Program-made: the position numbers and the translations under genes | From: Achromobacter insolitus | GTDB lineage: Bacteria; Pseudomonadota; Gammaproteobacteria; Burkholderiales; Burkholderiaceae_B | NCBI RefSeq assembly: GCF_002209555.1 | Contig: NZ_NJIF01000004.1 | Location: 1-64,000, forward strand | Length of the DNA: 64,000 nucleotides | Direction of reading: 5' to 3' | The notes under the pieces: model-generated | What the model saw: the letters and a program-made list of their open reading frames with translations, nothing else | Told to the model about the DNA's origin: nothing | The model's database searches: none | In this document: piece by piece, positions 44,886-52,891 of the stretch | How the letters are laid out: every line of letters starts with the position of its first letter | Numbering within the stretch: position 1 is the stretch's first letter

Positions 44886-46262
44886 TCAGGGTGAGACGCG
44901 CGCGGTTTCCAATGGCCGAATCTCGTGCGCTTCCAGGTTCAGGCTGCGCCGGTAATGCTTGCAACCGGCGGCGAGCAAGGCAATGCACAGCACCGTGGCC
45001 GCGCCGACCAGCACGGACAGCGACTGCCCCACCGCTGCCGGACTCATGAACAACCGGTCGGTCAGCATGGCCACCGCAGTCGTGCCCAGGCCCAGTCCGA
45101 TCAGGTTGGAGATCAGCAGGAACAGCGCAGACACCTGGGCGCGCAACTGATTGGGAGGAAGTATCTGCATCGCGGCCGTTGAGGTCGGCATGGGAAACGA
45201 TGCGAAAAACATGGCGGGCAACAGCAGCCCGACCGACAGCCACAAGGAATCCACCTGCGTGAATATCACCGCCGGCAACGCCATGCCCGCCGCGCCGATC
45301 ACGCCGGCGCGCAGGGGCGCATCGCTGTAGCCGCGCCTGGCCAGCCAATCCATCAGCCAGCCGCCGCAGAATACCCCGGCGGTATTGGCAACCAGCACCA
45401 CCGCCCCCAACATGTAGCCTGCCTCCACGGGCGACATGCCGAATCTGCGCATATAGAACGCCGGCGTCCAACCCAGTAGCGCGAACAGCACCATCGCATA
45501 GAAAGAGAAGCCAAGGTAGTGGCAAAAGAAGGTGCCGCGGTGCCGGCCCAGGAAGCGCCAGGTATCCTTCATGGCGGGCTTCTCGACCTGCCCCGCGGCA
45601 TTGCGCCGCAACCCCAGCCGCTGCGGATCGCGCACCGTCAAGAGGATAAGCAAGGCAATCAGCAACCCGGGCAGCCCCACGATGAAGAAGGTCACCTGCC
45701 AAGGCCGCATCGTCCCTGCCCCAGGCAAGGTGACGGTGTCCACGCTCTTGAGCAGATCGATGACATAGCCGCCAATCAGAAAGGCCATGCCGCCGCCAAT
45801 GAACGAACCGATCGAATAGACCCCGACAGCCCGCCCCAGTTTTTCCCGCGGAAACATGTCGCTAAGCATCGAGTATGTAGCGGGCGACAGGGCGGCCTCC
45901 CCCACGCCCACGCCGATGCGCGCCAGGAACATCTGCGCGAAATTGCGCGACAGGCCACAGGCCGCCGTGGCCAGGCTCCAGAACGCCACGCCGATCGCGA
46001 TGATCCTCGGCCGCGAATAGCGGTCCGCCAACAGGGCGATGGGGATGCCCATGAAGGCGTAGAACAAGGAGAACGCCAGGCCGTGCAGCAGGCTGAACTG
46101 CGTGTCCGACAATTGCAGATCGTGCTTGATCGGTTCGATCATCAGCGCAAGGATCTGCCTGTCGACGAAGGAAAATATGTACGCTAGCATGCATATCACC
46201 ACGACGTACCACTCGTAGGCGTAGCTAGGTTTCGATCCGTGCCGCGGGCTGCCGTCAGTCAT
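44886..46262 (-). CDS. MFS transporter, spinster-like
   Basis: This 458-residue transporter has twelve membrane segments. The start YVVVICMLAYIFSFVDRQILALM and motif A-like ALLADRYSRPR are typical of the spinster-like/ACS-type MFS group that imports organic acids. ARIGVGVGEAALSPATYSML is a family hallmark. It is divergent from the AraC gene, and is likely the uptake system for the substrate of the two dehydrogenases on the other side. A clear intrinsic terminator follows it. Confidence 0.92.
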   Translation of the reverse strand: MTDGSPRHGSKPSYAYEWYVVVICMLAYIFSFVDRQILALMIEPIKHDLQLSDTQFSLLHGLAFSLFYAFMGIPIALLADRYSRPRIIAIGVAFWSLATAACGLSRNFAQMFLARIGVGVGEAALSPATYSMLSDMFPREKLGRAVGVYSIGSFIGGGMAFLIGGYVIDLLKSVDTVTLPGAGTMRPWQVTFFIVGLPGLLIALLILLTVRDPQRLGLRRNAAGQVEKPAMKDTWRFLGRHRGTFFCHYLGFSFYAMVLFALLGWTPAFYMRRFGMSPVEAGYMLGAVVLVANTAGVFCGGWLMDWLARRGYSDAPLRAGVIGAAGMALPAVIFTQVDSLWLSVGLLLPAMFFASFPMPTSTAAMQILPPNQLRAQVSALFLLISNLIGLGLGTTAVAMLTDRLFMSPAAVGQSLSVLVGAATVLCIALLAAGCKHYRRSLNLEAHEIRPLETARVSP

Positions 46263-46386
46263 GGTTTGTTTCCCTTGTATGGTGGTGAGATCTGCCCGGC
46301 GCCCAACGGGCCGGGTGGCGCCTCACTTGCTTGCAGGCCCATCTTTTGTAGGTCTTTGCGCGGCCGGCCTCTATACGCCGGGCGCA

Positions 46387-47397
46387 ATGACTGTTCCCGC
46401 TGCGCAGGAAAGCATGTTCAACGACACCAATCCGCTGGACCGCCATTGCTTGCTGGATTCGGGCAACATCGCCGAGATCAAGGATCAGGTCAGCCAGCAC
46501 CTGTGGTCGCACCGCATGTGCGTCCCTCCGGGAAAACCCCTGCAGTCCCGCCTGTATGGCGTGTTCTTCGGCAATGCGGCGCTGTTCGACCTGCACTACG
46601 GCGCCGAAGTCGAGATCGATGCCGGCGACATCGCCAGCTACTACCTCATCCGCATTACGCTGCAAGGCTCCGGGCTGATCACGCTGGGCAAGCGCAGCGC
46701 CACCATGAACGCCGGCAGCCTGACCATTTCATCGCCGTCCGAACGCAGCGTGATCCGCATCGGCCGCGATTGCCGCAACCTGATCCTGCGCATCGAGCGC
46801 GAGGCGCTGGAACGCCAGCTGCAACGGCTGCTCGAACGCCCCCTCAAACAGGCCCTGGTCTTCGACCTGCAGATGGATGCGAACGCCCCGGGGCCGCTCG
46901 CGGTGCGTGAAACGCTTGACTATCTATGCCGGCTGTACCGGCATCCCGCCATCGAAGGCGTCACCCAGACGCTGGCCTCCGGATTCTCGGACTATCTGCT
47001 GACACTGCTGCTGACCCAGTTGCCGCACAATTATTCCGAAGCCTTGCAGGCAGGCCGCCGCCAGCCGCTGCCCATGCACGTGCGCCGCGCGCGCGACTAC
47101 ATCGAAAGCCATCTTGCCGAAACCATCTCCCTGTCGGACCTGGCCGCGCACTGTGGCGTTTCCGTGCGCACGCTGCAAAACGGCTTCGCGCAGTTCCTGA
47201 AGCAAAGTCCCAGCGATTACGTGCGCAGCCAGCGGCTGGCCCTGGTGCACACGGCGCTGGAGCAGGCCTGCGAGGGCGACAGCGTCACCGACATCCTGTT
47301 GCGGCATGGCATCTCCAGCTTCGGGCATTTCGCCACCCATTACCGCAAGCGCTACGGCTGCCTGCCGTCGGATACCCTGCGCCAGGGCAGGCAGTAA
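46387..47397 (+). CDS. AraC-family transcriptional regulator
   Basis: This 336-residue activator has an N-terminal AraC-binding-like domain (residues about 20-200: LYGVFFGNAALFDLHYGAEVEID, SASYYLI-like strand, SGLITLGKRSATMNAG) and a C-terminal double helix-turn-helix: ARDYIESHLAETISLSDLAAHCGVSVRTLQNGF and DSVTDILLRHGISSFGHFATHYRKRYG. The ATG at 46387 (MTVPAAQESM) is used; 46414 is an alternative with AGGAAAG upstream. It lies between the MFS transporter and two dehydrogenase genes and probably controls both. Confidence 0.92.
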   Translation: MTVPAAQESMFNDTNPLDRHCLLDSGNIAEIKDQVSQHLWSHRMCVPPGKPLQSRLYGVFFGNAALFDLHYGAEVEIDAGDIASYYLIRITLQGSGLITLGKRSATMNAGSLTISSPSERSVIRIGRDCRNLILRIEREALERQLQRLLERPLKQALVFDLQMDANAPGPLAVRETLDYLCRLYRHPAIEGVTQTLASGFSDYLLTLLLTQLPHNYSEALQAGRRQPLPMHVRRARDYIESHLAETISLSDLAAHCGVSVRTLQNGFAQFLKQSPSDYVRSQRLALVHTALEQACEGDSVTDILLRHGISSFGHFATHYRKRYGCLPSDTLRQGRQ

Positions 47398-47515
47398 GCA
47401 GCAGCCCGGCCACGTCTTTATTCGCTTGCCGGATCGGAACGTCGCTTGCGCGTTCAGCGCAGCCTCGCCTGCCCGCCGACGCTAGGATCAAAGCTCCAAA
47501 AGACGGAGCTTGACC

Positions 47516-48613
47516 ATGAGAATCAGCGTCATAGGCGGCGGCCACGGCTGCTACGCGGCAGCGGCCGACCTGTGTGAAAAAGGCCATCAAGTGCGCTGGT
47601 GGCGCCGCGACTGGGCGGCGTTCCAGGGGCTGCGGGACGCCGGCGCGCTGACCGTCACCGACCACCGCGGCACGCGCCAGATCCCGCTGGGAGTAGGACC
47701 GCGGCAATTGGAGCTGGTCCGCGACCTGGCCGCGGCGGCGGCCGATGCCGAGCTACTCGTCATTCCCCTGCCGTCCACCACGCACGAGGCGCTGGCCCAG
47801 GCATTGGCCCCGCTGTTGCGCGACGGCCAGGTCGTGTTCCTGCCGCCGGGCACTTTCGGCTGCTACGTCTTCGCCCGCGCCATGCAGGATGCAGGCAATG
47901 CCGCCGATACCGCCTTCGCTGAAACCGGCACCCTGCCCTACCTGGCACGCAAGCACGGCGACAGGGTCGTGATCAGCGGCTACGCCACTCGCCTGCCCAC
48001 GGGTGTGTTCCCGCGCCGGTTGTCGGAGCACGCGCTGGCGGTCGTCCAGCGCGCCTACGCCAGCATCGAACCCATAGAAGACGGGCTTTCCGGCGCACTG
48101 ATGAATGCCGGTCCCATCATCCACCCTCCGCTCATCATGATGAACGCGGGTCCGCTCGAACACTTCGACAAGTGGGACATCCACAACGAAGGCACCCAAG
48201 CCTCCATACGGCGCGTGACCGACGCGCTGGACGCGGAGCGCATTGCCATTCGCGTGGCCCTGGGCTATGCCGCCCCTCACTATCCATTGTCCGACCACTA
48301 CGCCGCCGAAGGCGACGAATGGATGTACGGCCGCGGCGCCCATGGCAGGCTCACCGACAGCGGGGATTGGCGCGAAGACATCGATCTGCACACCCACCGC
48401 TACATGCTCGAGGACACGCGGTTGGGCCTGTCATTCCTGGTATCCGCCGGCCGTTGGGCGGGCGTACCCACCCCCGTGGCGCAAGGACTCCTGAGCCTGG
48501 CCAGCGCCGTTACCGGCCGTGACCTCTATGCCGAAGGCCGCACGCTGGAACGCCTGGGCCTGGACCGCCTGTCGCGCGACGATATGCGCAAACTGCTGGC
48601 TGAAGGCTGCTGA
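47516..48613 (+). CDS. NAD(P)-dependent opine-dehydrogenase-family protein
   Basis: This 365-residue oxidoreductase belongs to the octopine/nopaline dehydrogenase family. The N-terminal Rossmann motif is VIGGGHGCYAAAADLCEKGH and the C-terminal catalytic region starts NAGPIIHPPLIMMNAGPLEHFDKW, containing the conserved histidine. A GGAG ribosome site is 8 bp before the ATG at 47516; the ATG is preferred over TTG 47510. Opine dehydrogenases reductively join an amino acid and a keto acid, or run in reverse. Here the reaction is unknown. It is followed by a 3-hydroxyacyl-CoA-dehydrogenase-like gene 16 bp downstream. Confidence 0.85.
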   Translation: MRISVIGGGHGCYAAAADLCEKGHQVRWWRRDWAAFQGLRDAGALTVTDHRGTRQIPLGVGPRQLELVRDLAAAAADAELLVIPLPSTTHEALAQALAPLLRDGQVVFLPPGTFGCYVFARAMQDAGNAADTAFAETGTLPYLARKHGDRVVISGYATRLPTGVFPRRLSEHALAVVQRAYASIEPIEDGLSGALMNAGPIIHPPLIMMNAGPLEHFDKWDIHNEGTQASIRRVTDALDAERIAIRVALGYAAPHYPLSDHYAAEGDEWMYGRGAHGRLTDSGDWREDIDLHTHRYMLEDTRLGLSFLVSAGRWAGVPTPVAQGLLSLASAVTGRDLYAEGRTLERLGLDRLSRDDMRKLLAEGC

Positions 48614-48629
48614 TACAAGGATGCAAGCC

Positions 48630-49625
48630 ATGAACCAAACACTGTGCGTGATCGGCGCCGGCCGCATGGGCGTGGGCATCACGCTGTCATACATCCATGC
48701 CGGCCTGGACGTCACACTGATAGATATCAAGCCGCGCACGGCCGCCGAGCAGGCCGAGTACTTTGCTCGCGTGCGGGACGATCTGCGCCGCGAGCTCGCC
48801 ATCCTGTCCAGGCTGGGCTTGCTCGATGCCGCCCAAGCGGAGATTGCGCTGGCGCGCGTGCATCTATGCTCGCGCGAGGATGCGCAAGCAGACCTGCGGC
48901 AGGCGCGCGCGGTGTTCGAAGCCGTGCCAGAACGCCTGGACGCCAAGCGCGACGCCTTTCTGTGGCTGGGATCGGCCTGCGCGCCCGACACCATCATCGC
49001 ATCCACCACGTCCACCTTTCTGGTTACCGAGCTGGCAGAGCTGGTGCAAGACCCACAACGCTTCCTGAACGCGCACTGGCTCAACCCCGCCTACCTGATA
49101 CCGCTGGTGGAGGTGAGCCGCGGCCCCCAGACCAGCGATGCCGCGACGCAGGGCTTGATGGAATTGCTGCGCCAGGCGGGCAAGAAGCCGGTGCAATGCG
49201 CCCCCGCCGCCGGCTACATCGTGCCGCGCATCCAGGCGCTGGCCATGAACGAAGCGGCCCGCATGGTCGAGGAAGGCGTAGCCAGCGCCGAAGACATCGA
49301 CACGGCCGTGCGCCTGGGCTTCGGCCTGCGCTTCTCGGTCCTGGGACTGCTGGAATTCATAGACTGGGGCGGCGGCGACATCCTCTACTACGCCTCGCGC
49401 TATCTCGCCGACGCCATCGATCCGCGCTTCGCCTCGCCCGCCGTCATCGCCCGCAACATGGAACAAGGGCGCAACGGACTGCGCGACGGCCAGGGCTTCT
49501 ACGACTATGCCGGCATGGACGTGAACGCCTACAAGATGGAGCGGCTGGCGCAGCTATGCAAGCGGCTGGAAGTGATGGAGCTGCTGCCCCGCTACGACGC
49601 GGCGCGGCAGCCGCCTGCACGCTAG
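48630..49625 (+). CDS. 3-hydroxyacyl-CoA dehydrogenase-like protein (3-hydroxybutyryl-CoA or L-carnitine dehydrogenase type)
   Basis: This 331-residue NAD-dependent dehydrogenase has the HCDH layout: Rossmann motif VIGAGRMGVGITLSYIHAG, a catalytic histidine in NAHWLNPAYLIPLVEVSRG near residue 147 and a C-terminal domain (GYIVPRIQALAMNEAARMVEEG). This short single-domain form includes 3-hydroxybutyryl-CoA dehydrogenases and also L-carnitine dehydrogenases. The ATG at 48630 has AAGG upstream. It is co-transcribed with the opine-type gene. The 3-hydroxy substrate is not known. Confidence 0.88.
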   Translation: MNQTLCVIGAGRMGVGITLSYIHAGLDVTLIDIKPRTAAEQAEYFARVRDDLRRELAILSRLGLLDAAQAEIALARVHLCSREDAQADLRQARAVFEAVPERLDAKRDAFLWLGSACAPDTIIASTTSTFLVTELAELVQDPQRFLNAHWLNPAYLIPLVEVSRGPQTSDAATQGLMELLRQAGKKPVQCAPAAGYIVPRIQALAMNEAARMVEEGVASAEDIDTAVRLGFGLRFSVLGLLEFIDWGGGDILYYASRYLADAIDPRFASPAVIARNMEQGRNGLRDGQGFYDYAGMDVNAYKMERLAQLCKRLEVMELLPRYDAARQPPAR

Positions 49626-49641
49626 CCCAGGGCCTGCGCGC

Positions 49642-50793
49642 CTACTTGTCCAATTCGCCCAGGATCCGGTACGCCAGCCGGACCCTGGCCTCGTTCGGAT
49701 AGTTGCGGTTGGCCAGTATCACGATGCCCAGGCGCTTGGACGGCACGAACGCCACATAGCCGCCGAAACCGTTGGTCGAGCCCGTCTTGTTGATCCACAC
49801 GGCTTGCTGCGGCGGCAGCGGCGGGTTCAACGCGGCCACCGGCTGGCTCTGGCTGTTGTAGTTGCCGGCATTGGCCGTCAGCAAGGCGTCCAGCGTCGCC
49901 GGATAGCGCAGTTGTTCCCAGGCCAGGTCCTGGACCATGTCGCCCAGTTGGTAATAGCCGACGTGCGTCTGCCCGATCGCATCGCGTAGTTCGGCATTGG
50001 TGACGTTCAAGCCCATGTTCGCGTCGACAAAGCGGATCAGGTCGCGCGCGCTGGTCTTCACGCCGTAGGCCTCGTCCGCCAGCACGCCCGGATTCACGCG
50101 CACGGGCGCATTTTGCTTGTTGTAGCCCTGCGCATAGTCTGCCATTCGCGCGGCGGGCACGTCGATGTAGGTGCTGGTCAGGCCCAGCTTGGGAAACAGG
50201 TCCCGCTCCATCGCCGCCTTGAACGGCTGGTTCAGGCTCTTGGCGGCGACCACGCCCAGCATGCCGATGCTGGGGTTGGCGTAGGTACGGTACGTGCCGG
50301 CGGGATGCTCGGGCTTCCAGTTCTTGAGATAAGCCATCAGCTGCGCCTGGTTCTTGATGGCGTCGGGCACCTGCAAGGGGAAGCCGCCGGTCGTATGCGT
50401 GCCCAGGTTGATCAGGCTCAGTTTGGCGAAGTCGCTGCCGGCGAGTTCGGGCAGGAACTTGGCCGGGCTGTCGCCCAGGGCCAGGCGGCCGCGCGCCTGT
50501 GCATAGGCCGCCAGGGTCGCCGTGTAGGTCTTGCTGATGGACCCGACCTCGTAGAGCGTGTCGCTGCCGGCGGGCTTGCCCGTTTCCCTGGACGCCACGC
50601 CGTAGTTGTAGAAGCGCTGCGTGCCGTCCTGGGTCACGGCGATCGACATCGCGGGGATGTCGTGTTCGCGCATGACGGCCTGGACCGCCTCGTCGATCTT
50701 GCGGTCCGCGTCGGCCTGGCCGGCCTGCGCCAGTGCGCTGCCGCCGATCATCAGCGCAAACCATCCCGTGCGCAGCATGCTGTTCAAGCGCAT
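49642..50793 (-). CDS. ampC: Class C (AmpC-type) beta-lactamase
   Basis: This 383-residue serine hydrolase is exported to the periplasm by a signal peptide (RTGWFALMIGGSALAQA). Class C motifs are complete: S85-I-S-K88 in EVGSISKTY, Y171-A-N173 in RTYANPS, and K336-T-G338 in INKTGSTNGFGG. The ATG at 50793 (MRLNSMLRTG) fits the AGGGA ribosome site better than 50802. No ampR regulator is adjacent, so inducible expression by the classical route is not indicated. Substrate range cannot be read from sequence. Confidence 0.94.
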   Translation of the reverse strand: MRLNSMLRTGWFALMIGGSALAQAGQADADRKIDEAVQAVMREHDIPAMSIAVTQDGTQRFYNYGVASRETGKPAGSDTLYEVGSISKTYTATLAAYAQARGRLALGDSPAKFLPELAGSDFAKLSLINLGTHTTGGFPLQVPDAIKNQAQLMAYLKNWKPEHPAGTYRTYANPSIGMLGVVAAKSLNQPFKAAMERDLFPKLGLTSTYIDVPAARMADYAQGYNKQNAPVRVNPGVLADEAYGVKTSARDLIRFVDANMGLNVTNAELRDAIGQTHVGYYQLGDMVQDLAWEQLRYPATLDALLTANAGNYNSQSQPVAALNPPLPPQQAVWINKTGSTNGFGGYVAFVPSKRLGIVILANRNYPNEARVRLAYRILGELDK

Positions 50794-50939
50794 TCTCGTC
50801 ATTCCCTGTCGTGTCGAATCCGTGGCGCCGCAACGGCGGCGCGCGTGCATCGTAACGCGGCGCGGTGTCCCATTGGTACTAACCCTTGGTCTCATTCCTG
50901 GGGATTTTGGCTATTCTCGGCTCGTCGATCCAAAACCTC

Positions 50940-51113
50940 GCAGAAGAGACCTGCCCCAGCGACAGGCGCCGACGGAGCAACCGCCCCGGAAACTCTCAGG
51001 CAAACAGGACTGCGCGGTCTAGACAATCTGGAGAGAGGCGCGATGCGCCCACCGAAGGGGAACCCGCCGCCGCCCGCGCCGCGGGTGAAGCTCTCAGGTA
51101 CAGAGACAGATGG
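50940..51113 (+). promoter_or_regulatory. Tandem glycine riboswitch
   Basis: Two glycine aptamers lie in tandem before the FAD oxidoreductase. Aptamer I (about 50940-51012) contains AGAGACCTGCC, GGCGCCGACGGAGCAA and GGAAACTCTCAGGCAAA. Aptamer II (about 51018-51113) contains CTGGAGAG, GCGCCCACCGAAGGGGAA and GTGAAGCTCTCAGGTACAGAGACAGA. These are the conserved gcvT-motif core segments. A short GC hairpin (51121-51136) and a GGAG ribosome site follow, so control may be translational. Glycine would turn on the gene downstream. Confidence 0.95.
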
Positions 51114-51157
51114 GGTGCTGCGGCCGGGTGGCCGCGGCCACTCAATCTGGAGCCAGA

Positions 51158-52387
51158 TTGCCCCGCATCGCCATCATTGGCGCCGGTATCACCGGCGTCA
51201 CGTCCGCCTATGCCCTGAGCAAACTGGGATACCACGTCACCGTCTACGACCGCCAGCGCTATCCCGCCATGGAGACCTCCTACGCCAACGGCGGCCAGTT
51301 GTCGGCCAGCAACGCCGAAGTCTGGAACAGCACCGCCACCGTCATGAAGGGCCTGCGCTGGCTCGGCCGGCATAACGCGCCGCTGCTGCTCAATCCCAGA
51401 TTCAGCTGGCACAAGTATTCCTGGCTGGCGCAATTCATCGGGCAGATCCCCCACTACCGCCGCAACACCATCGAGACCACCCGGCTGGCCATCGCCGCGC
51501 GCCAACACCTATATGCCATGGCCGAAGAAGAAGGCATCGATTTCGACCTGGAGCGCCGCGGCATCCTGCACATCTATCACGACGCCGCCAGCTTCGAGAC
51601 CGCGCGCCGCGCCAATGCCTTGTTGCAGGAAGGCGGGCTGGAGCGCTACGCGGTATCGCCCGAAGAAGCGCGCAACATCGAACCCACATTGACGACCACC
51701 TGCTACGGCGGCTTCTACACGCCGTCCGACGCCACGGGCGACATCCACAAGTTCACCAGCGGCCTGGCGCGCGCTTGCGAACGCCGGGGCGTGCGCTTCG
51801 CTCAGGATGCCGACATCCGCAACATCAGCGTGGACGGCGCGCCGTACGTGCTCGACGTCGCGCGCGAGGGCGGCTCCCGCCGCGAACAACACGAAGCCGA
51901 CGCCATCGTCGTCTGCGCCGGCGCCGTCAGCCGGCAATTCGCGAAACAGCTGGGCGACACGGTCAACATCTACCCCGTCAAGGGCTACTCCATCAGCGTG
52001 CACCTGGACGACGCGGCGAGCCAGGCTGCCGCGCCCCGTGTCAGCCTGCTGGACGAGGCCGCCAAGATCGTCACCAGTCGGCTGGGCGACCGCTTCCGCG
52101 TGGCTGGCACGGCCGAGTTCAACGGGTTCAACATGGACATTCGCGCCGAACGCGTACAGCCGCTGGTGGACTGGACCCGCAAGCACTTCCCCGGCGTCCG
52201 CACCTCGCGCGTGGTGCCCTGGTGCGGACTTCGCCCCATGACCCCCAGCATGATGCCCCGCGTCGGCCCTGGAAAGCGGCCAGGCGTGTTCTACAACACG
52301 GGACACGGGCATCTGGGGTGGACCTTGTCAGCGGCGACAGCGCAGATGCTGGCGGCGAGCGTGCAGGAAGGGGTGGGCGAGGCTTGA
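51158..52387 (+). CDS. FAD-dependent D-amino-acid dehydrogenase/glycine oxidase-like enzyme
   Basis: This 409-residue DAO-fold flavoenzyme resembles the DadA small subunit. The ADP-binding motif IAIIGAGITGVTSAYALSKLGYHVTVYDR starts at residue 4, followed by ETSYANGGQLSASNAEVWN, a DadA hallmark. The C-terminus PMMPRVGPGKRPGVFYNTGHGHLGWTL closes the FAD site. The TTG at 51158 is 5 bp after a GGAG site and begins exactly at the Rossmann strand; an upstream ATG at 51110 would translate the riboswitch. Glycine control suggests it oxidises glycine or removes an amino acid made from it (inference). Electron acceptor unknown. Confidence 0.9.
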   Translation: MPRIAIIGAGITGVTSAYALSKLGYHVTVYDRQRYPAMETSYANGGQLSASNAEVWNSTATVMKGLRWLGRHNAPLLLNPRFSWHKYSWLAQFIGQIPHYRRNTIETTRLAIAARQHLYAMAEEEGIDFDLERRGILHIYHDAASFETARRANALLQEGGLERYAVSPEEARNIEPTLTTTCYGGFYTPSDATGDIHKFTSGLARACERRGVRFAQDADIRNISVDGAPYVLDVAREGGSRREQHEADAIVVCAGAVSRQFAKQLGDTVNIYPVKGYSISVHLDDAASQAAAPRVSLLDEAAKIVTSRLGDRFRVAGTAEFNGFNMDIRAERVQPLVDWTRKHFPGVRTSRVVPWCGLRPMTPSMMPRVGPGKRPGVFYNTGHGHLGWTLSAATAQMLAASVQEGVGEA

Positions 52388-52468
52388 GCGGATGGGCGCG
52401 GCGCCTGGGCAGGGCTAAATTCAGACCATAATTAGTCCTCCCGATGTTTCTGCTCGGAGATATGTCCT

Positions 52469-52831
52469 ATGAAGCAGGAACAGGCGATGGCTCTGCTCCA
52501 GTTGCTCGCGCACAAGGTTGTCTTTCTTCAATCAGCCGTAGACGACCTTCATGAAATTCGACGCCACATCCGCAAGCGCTTCACGCAAACCACGTGGCTG
52601 AGCGCCTATTCCAAGATCAAAAAGGCGATCCTGAATCTCGAGCAGCTTCTGTTTGCAGGACACGCGCTGCAGGAACTTCCAGCCACCCACTTTCTGGAAA
52701 TTTTCGCGGTAAAGAATCGCGTCATCTACGAAGTGATTGACGACAAGATATACATCCACATCAGTTGCGACGCGCGCCAGGACTTCCAGACTAAGTTGAG
52801 CAGGCGACCTGTGCGGATACTCAGGCCATAA
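52469..52831 (+). CDS. Orphan ParE/RelE-type toxin-like protein
   Basis: This 120-residue basic protein has the ParE-type core: VVFLQSAVDDLHEIRRHIRKRF, LPATHFLEIFAVKNRVIYEVID and YIHISCDARQD. No antitoxin gene is visible: only 81 bp separate it from the gene upstream. The first sixteen residues (MKQEQAMALLQLLAHK) are not toxin-like and resemble the C-terminal helix of Phd-type antitoxins, so the locus may be a deletion fusion. Lower GC than its neighbours suggests acquisition by transfer. GGAG precedes the ATG. Activity is unproven. Confidence 0.72.
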   Translation: MKQEQAMALLQLLAHKVVFLQSAVDDLHEIRRHIRKRFTQTTWLSAYSKIKKAILNLEQLLFAGHALQELPATHFLEIFAVKNRVIYEVIDDKIYIHISCDARQDFQTKLSRRPVRILRP

Positions 52832-52891
52832 GAATCAGATCGCCAACTCGCCGCGTAAGAGCATTGCGAAAAACGGGTGCTCTGGCACAGC

